Positions 5,767 through 6,446 of a stretch of DNA of 6,446 bases are shown piece after piece. Made by a program: the position numbers and the translations under genes. How positions within the stretch are numbered: the first letter of the stretch is position 1; the number at the start of each line of letters is the position of its first letter. Below the pieces are notes generated by a model that was not told the DNA's origin, did not search any database, and saw only the letters and a program-made list of their open reading frames with translations. This DNA comes from an uncultured Nitrospirota bacterium. Its GTDB lineage: Bacteria; Nitrospinota; Nitrospinia; SZUA-224. The stretch covers positions 1-6,446 of the forward strand of contig CAJVYE010000065.1 in assembly GCA_913009285.1 (NCBI GenBank), read 5' to 3'.

Positions 5767-6446
5767 AATTATCGTTACCGGCGGGGCCGGTTTTATCGGT
5801 TCGCATTTAGTAGATAAATTAATTAAGCAAAACCATAAATTAACAGTTGTGGACGATTTATCAACCGGTAAAAAATCTAATTTAAACCCCAGAGCTAAAT
5901 TCTATAAATTAAAAGTCCAGGATAAAAAACTTTCTTCAATTTTTGAAAAAGAAAAACCGGATATTGTTTATCATTTAGCCGCCCAGATGAACGTCCGTAA
6001 ATCAATTGCTGATCCGATCTTTGACGCTCAAGCGAATATTATCGGCTCAATTAATTTACTTGAGAATTGCGTCAAAAACAATATTAAAAAATTTATTTTT
6101 ATTTCAACCGGCGGCGCGATTTATGGCGATGGGGCTGAAATTCCCACCCCGGAAACAGCCCTGGAACAGCCAATTTCACCTTATGGTATCGCCAAATTAA
6201 GCATAGAAAAATATTTATATTATTATCAGCGGCAATATAAATTATCCTGCGCTATCTTGCGCCTGGCCAATATTTACGGCCCCCGCCAAAATTTTCAGGG
6301 TGAGGCAGGAGTGGTTGCTATATTTTGCAACCAGCTTAAGAATAAAAAACCGCTCACAATAAATGGCGGCCAACAAACCAGAGATTTTGTTTATGTTGGT
6401 GATGTGGTTAGTGCATGTCTGGAAGTATCGGCTAAAAAAATACAGG
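5759..6446 (+). CDS. NAD-dependent sugar-nucleotide epimerase/dehydratase (UDP-glucose 4-epimerase-like), 3' truncated
   Basis: This is the first 229 residues of an extended short-chain dehydrogenase, a family of about 310 residues that epimerises or dehydrates nucleotide sugars for cell-envelope polysaccharide. The Rossmann NAD-binding motif is [10 protein letters not shown] (7-16), with the acidic end of strand 2 at VVDDLSTG (30-37). HLAAQ (72-76), [11 protein letters not shown] (114-124, supplying the catalytic Ser/Thr), the Y-x3-K pair Tyr142/Lys146 in [22 protein letters not shown] (167-177) and [11 protein letters not shown] (207-217) follow in family order. The start is ATG 5759, inside the end of metK in another frame (8-nt overlap), with GGGAGA at 5743-5748 as a modest ribosome site. 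Exact substrate cannot be told; UDP-glucose/galactose type is most likely. Codon use (GGC, GCC, ATT/ATC, CGN) differs clearly from the genes left of about 5440 but agrees with the 3' end of metK. The gene leaves the window at the right edge. Confidence 0.9.
   Translation, partial: MPKIIVTGGAGFIGSHLVDKLIKQNHKLTVVDDLSTGKKSNLNPRAKFYKLKVQDKKLSSIFEKEKPDIVYHLAAQMNVRKSIADPIFDAQANIIGSINLLENCVKNNIKKFIFISTGGAIYGDGAEIPTPETALEQPISPYGIAKLSIEKYLYYYQRQYKLSCAILRLANIYGPRQNFQGEAGVVAIFCNQLKNKKPLTINGGQQTRDFVYVGDVVSACLEVSAKKIQ

Noticed and set aside
6006..6200. Separate small reading frame inside the epimerase region
   Set aside because: It lies in another frame wholly within the well-supported epimerase coding sequence, whose motifs run continuously through it.

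Overview
This window looks like a fragment of a low-GC bacterial chromosome, probably from a metagenome. It carries a run of plus-strand housekeeping and regulatory genes: the 3' part of rpoN (sigma-54), long-form hpf, ptsN (PTS IIA, nitrogen/fructose type), a mannose-type PTS IIA, ptsI (enzyme I), metK, and the 5' part of an NAD-dependent sugar-nucleotide epimerase. Placement beyond 'bacterium' is inference. The rpoN-hpf-ptsN linkage is classic for Gram-negative sigma-54 bacteria. The AT-rich codon use (much ATA, AGA/AGG and GGA) and repeat-filled intergenic regions resemble uncultivated groundwater-type lineages such as Omnitrophota or Desantisbacteria-like groups.

Layout: 2-637 is the rpoN C-terminus. 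638-1067 is a gene-free gap rich in repeats, including a heptamer array and a 78-bp imperfect palindrome. 1068-1631 is hpf. 1632-1802 is a gap holding a terminal-inverted-repeat element with a 17-bp palindrome at its core, which probably also terminates hpf. 1803-4434 is a tight ptsN / IIA-Man / ptsI operon joined by a 4-nt overlap and then a 2-nt gap. 4435-4605 is a gap with a second heptamer array. 4606-5766 is metK. From 5759 an epimerase begins, overlapping the metK stop and running off the right edge.

The PTS genes look like a regulatory phosphorelay. Enzyme I takes phosphate from PEP, and two soluble IIA proteins are acceptors, but no sugar permease, HPr or HprK is encoded here. With rpoN and hpf next door this fits the PTS-Ntr type of control that links carbon and nitrogen state to sigma-54 and stationary-phase physiology.

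The most notable anomaly is an abrupt change of codon use inside metK, near 5440-5560. Before it no glycine codon of metK is GGC and ATA is a common isoleucine codon. After it GGC becomes common and ATA nearly disappears, and this continues into the epimerase. The reading frame and MetK motifs are intact across the change. This points either to an assembly chimera joined in a conserved gene or to a real recombination/transfer junction. No convincing new multi-gene system was found.
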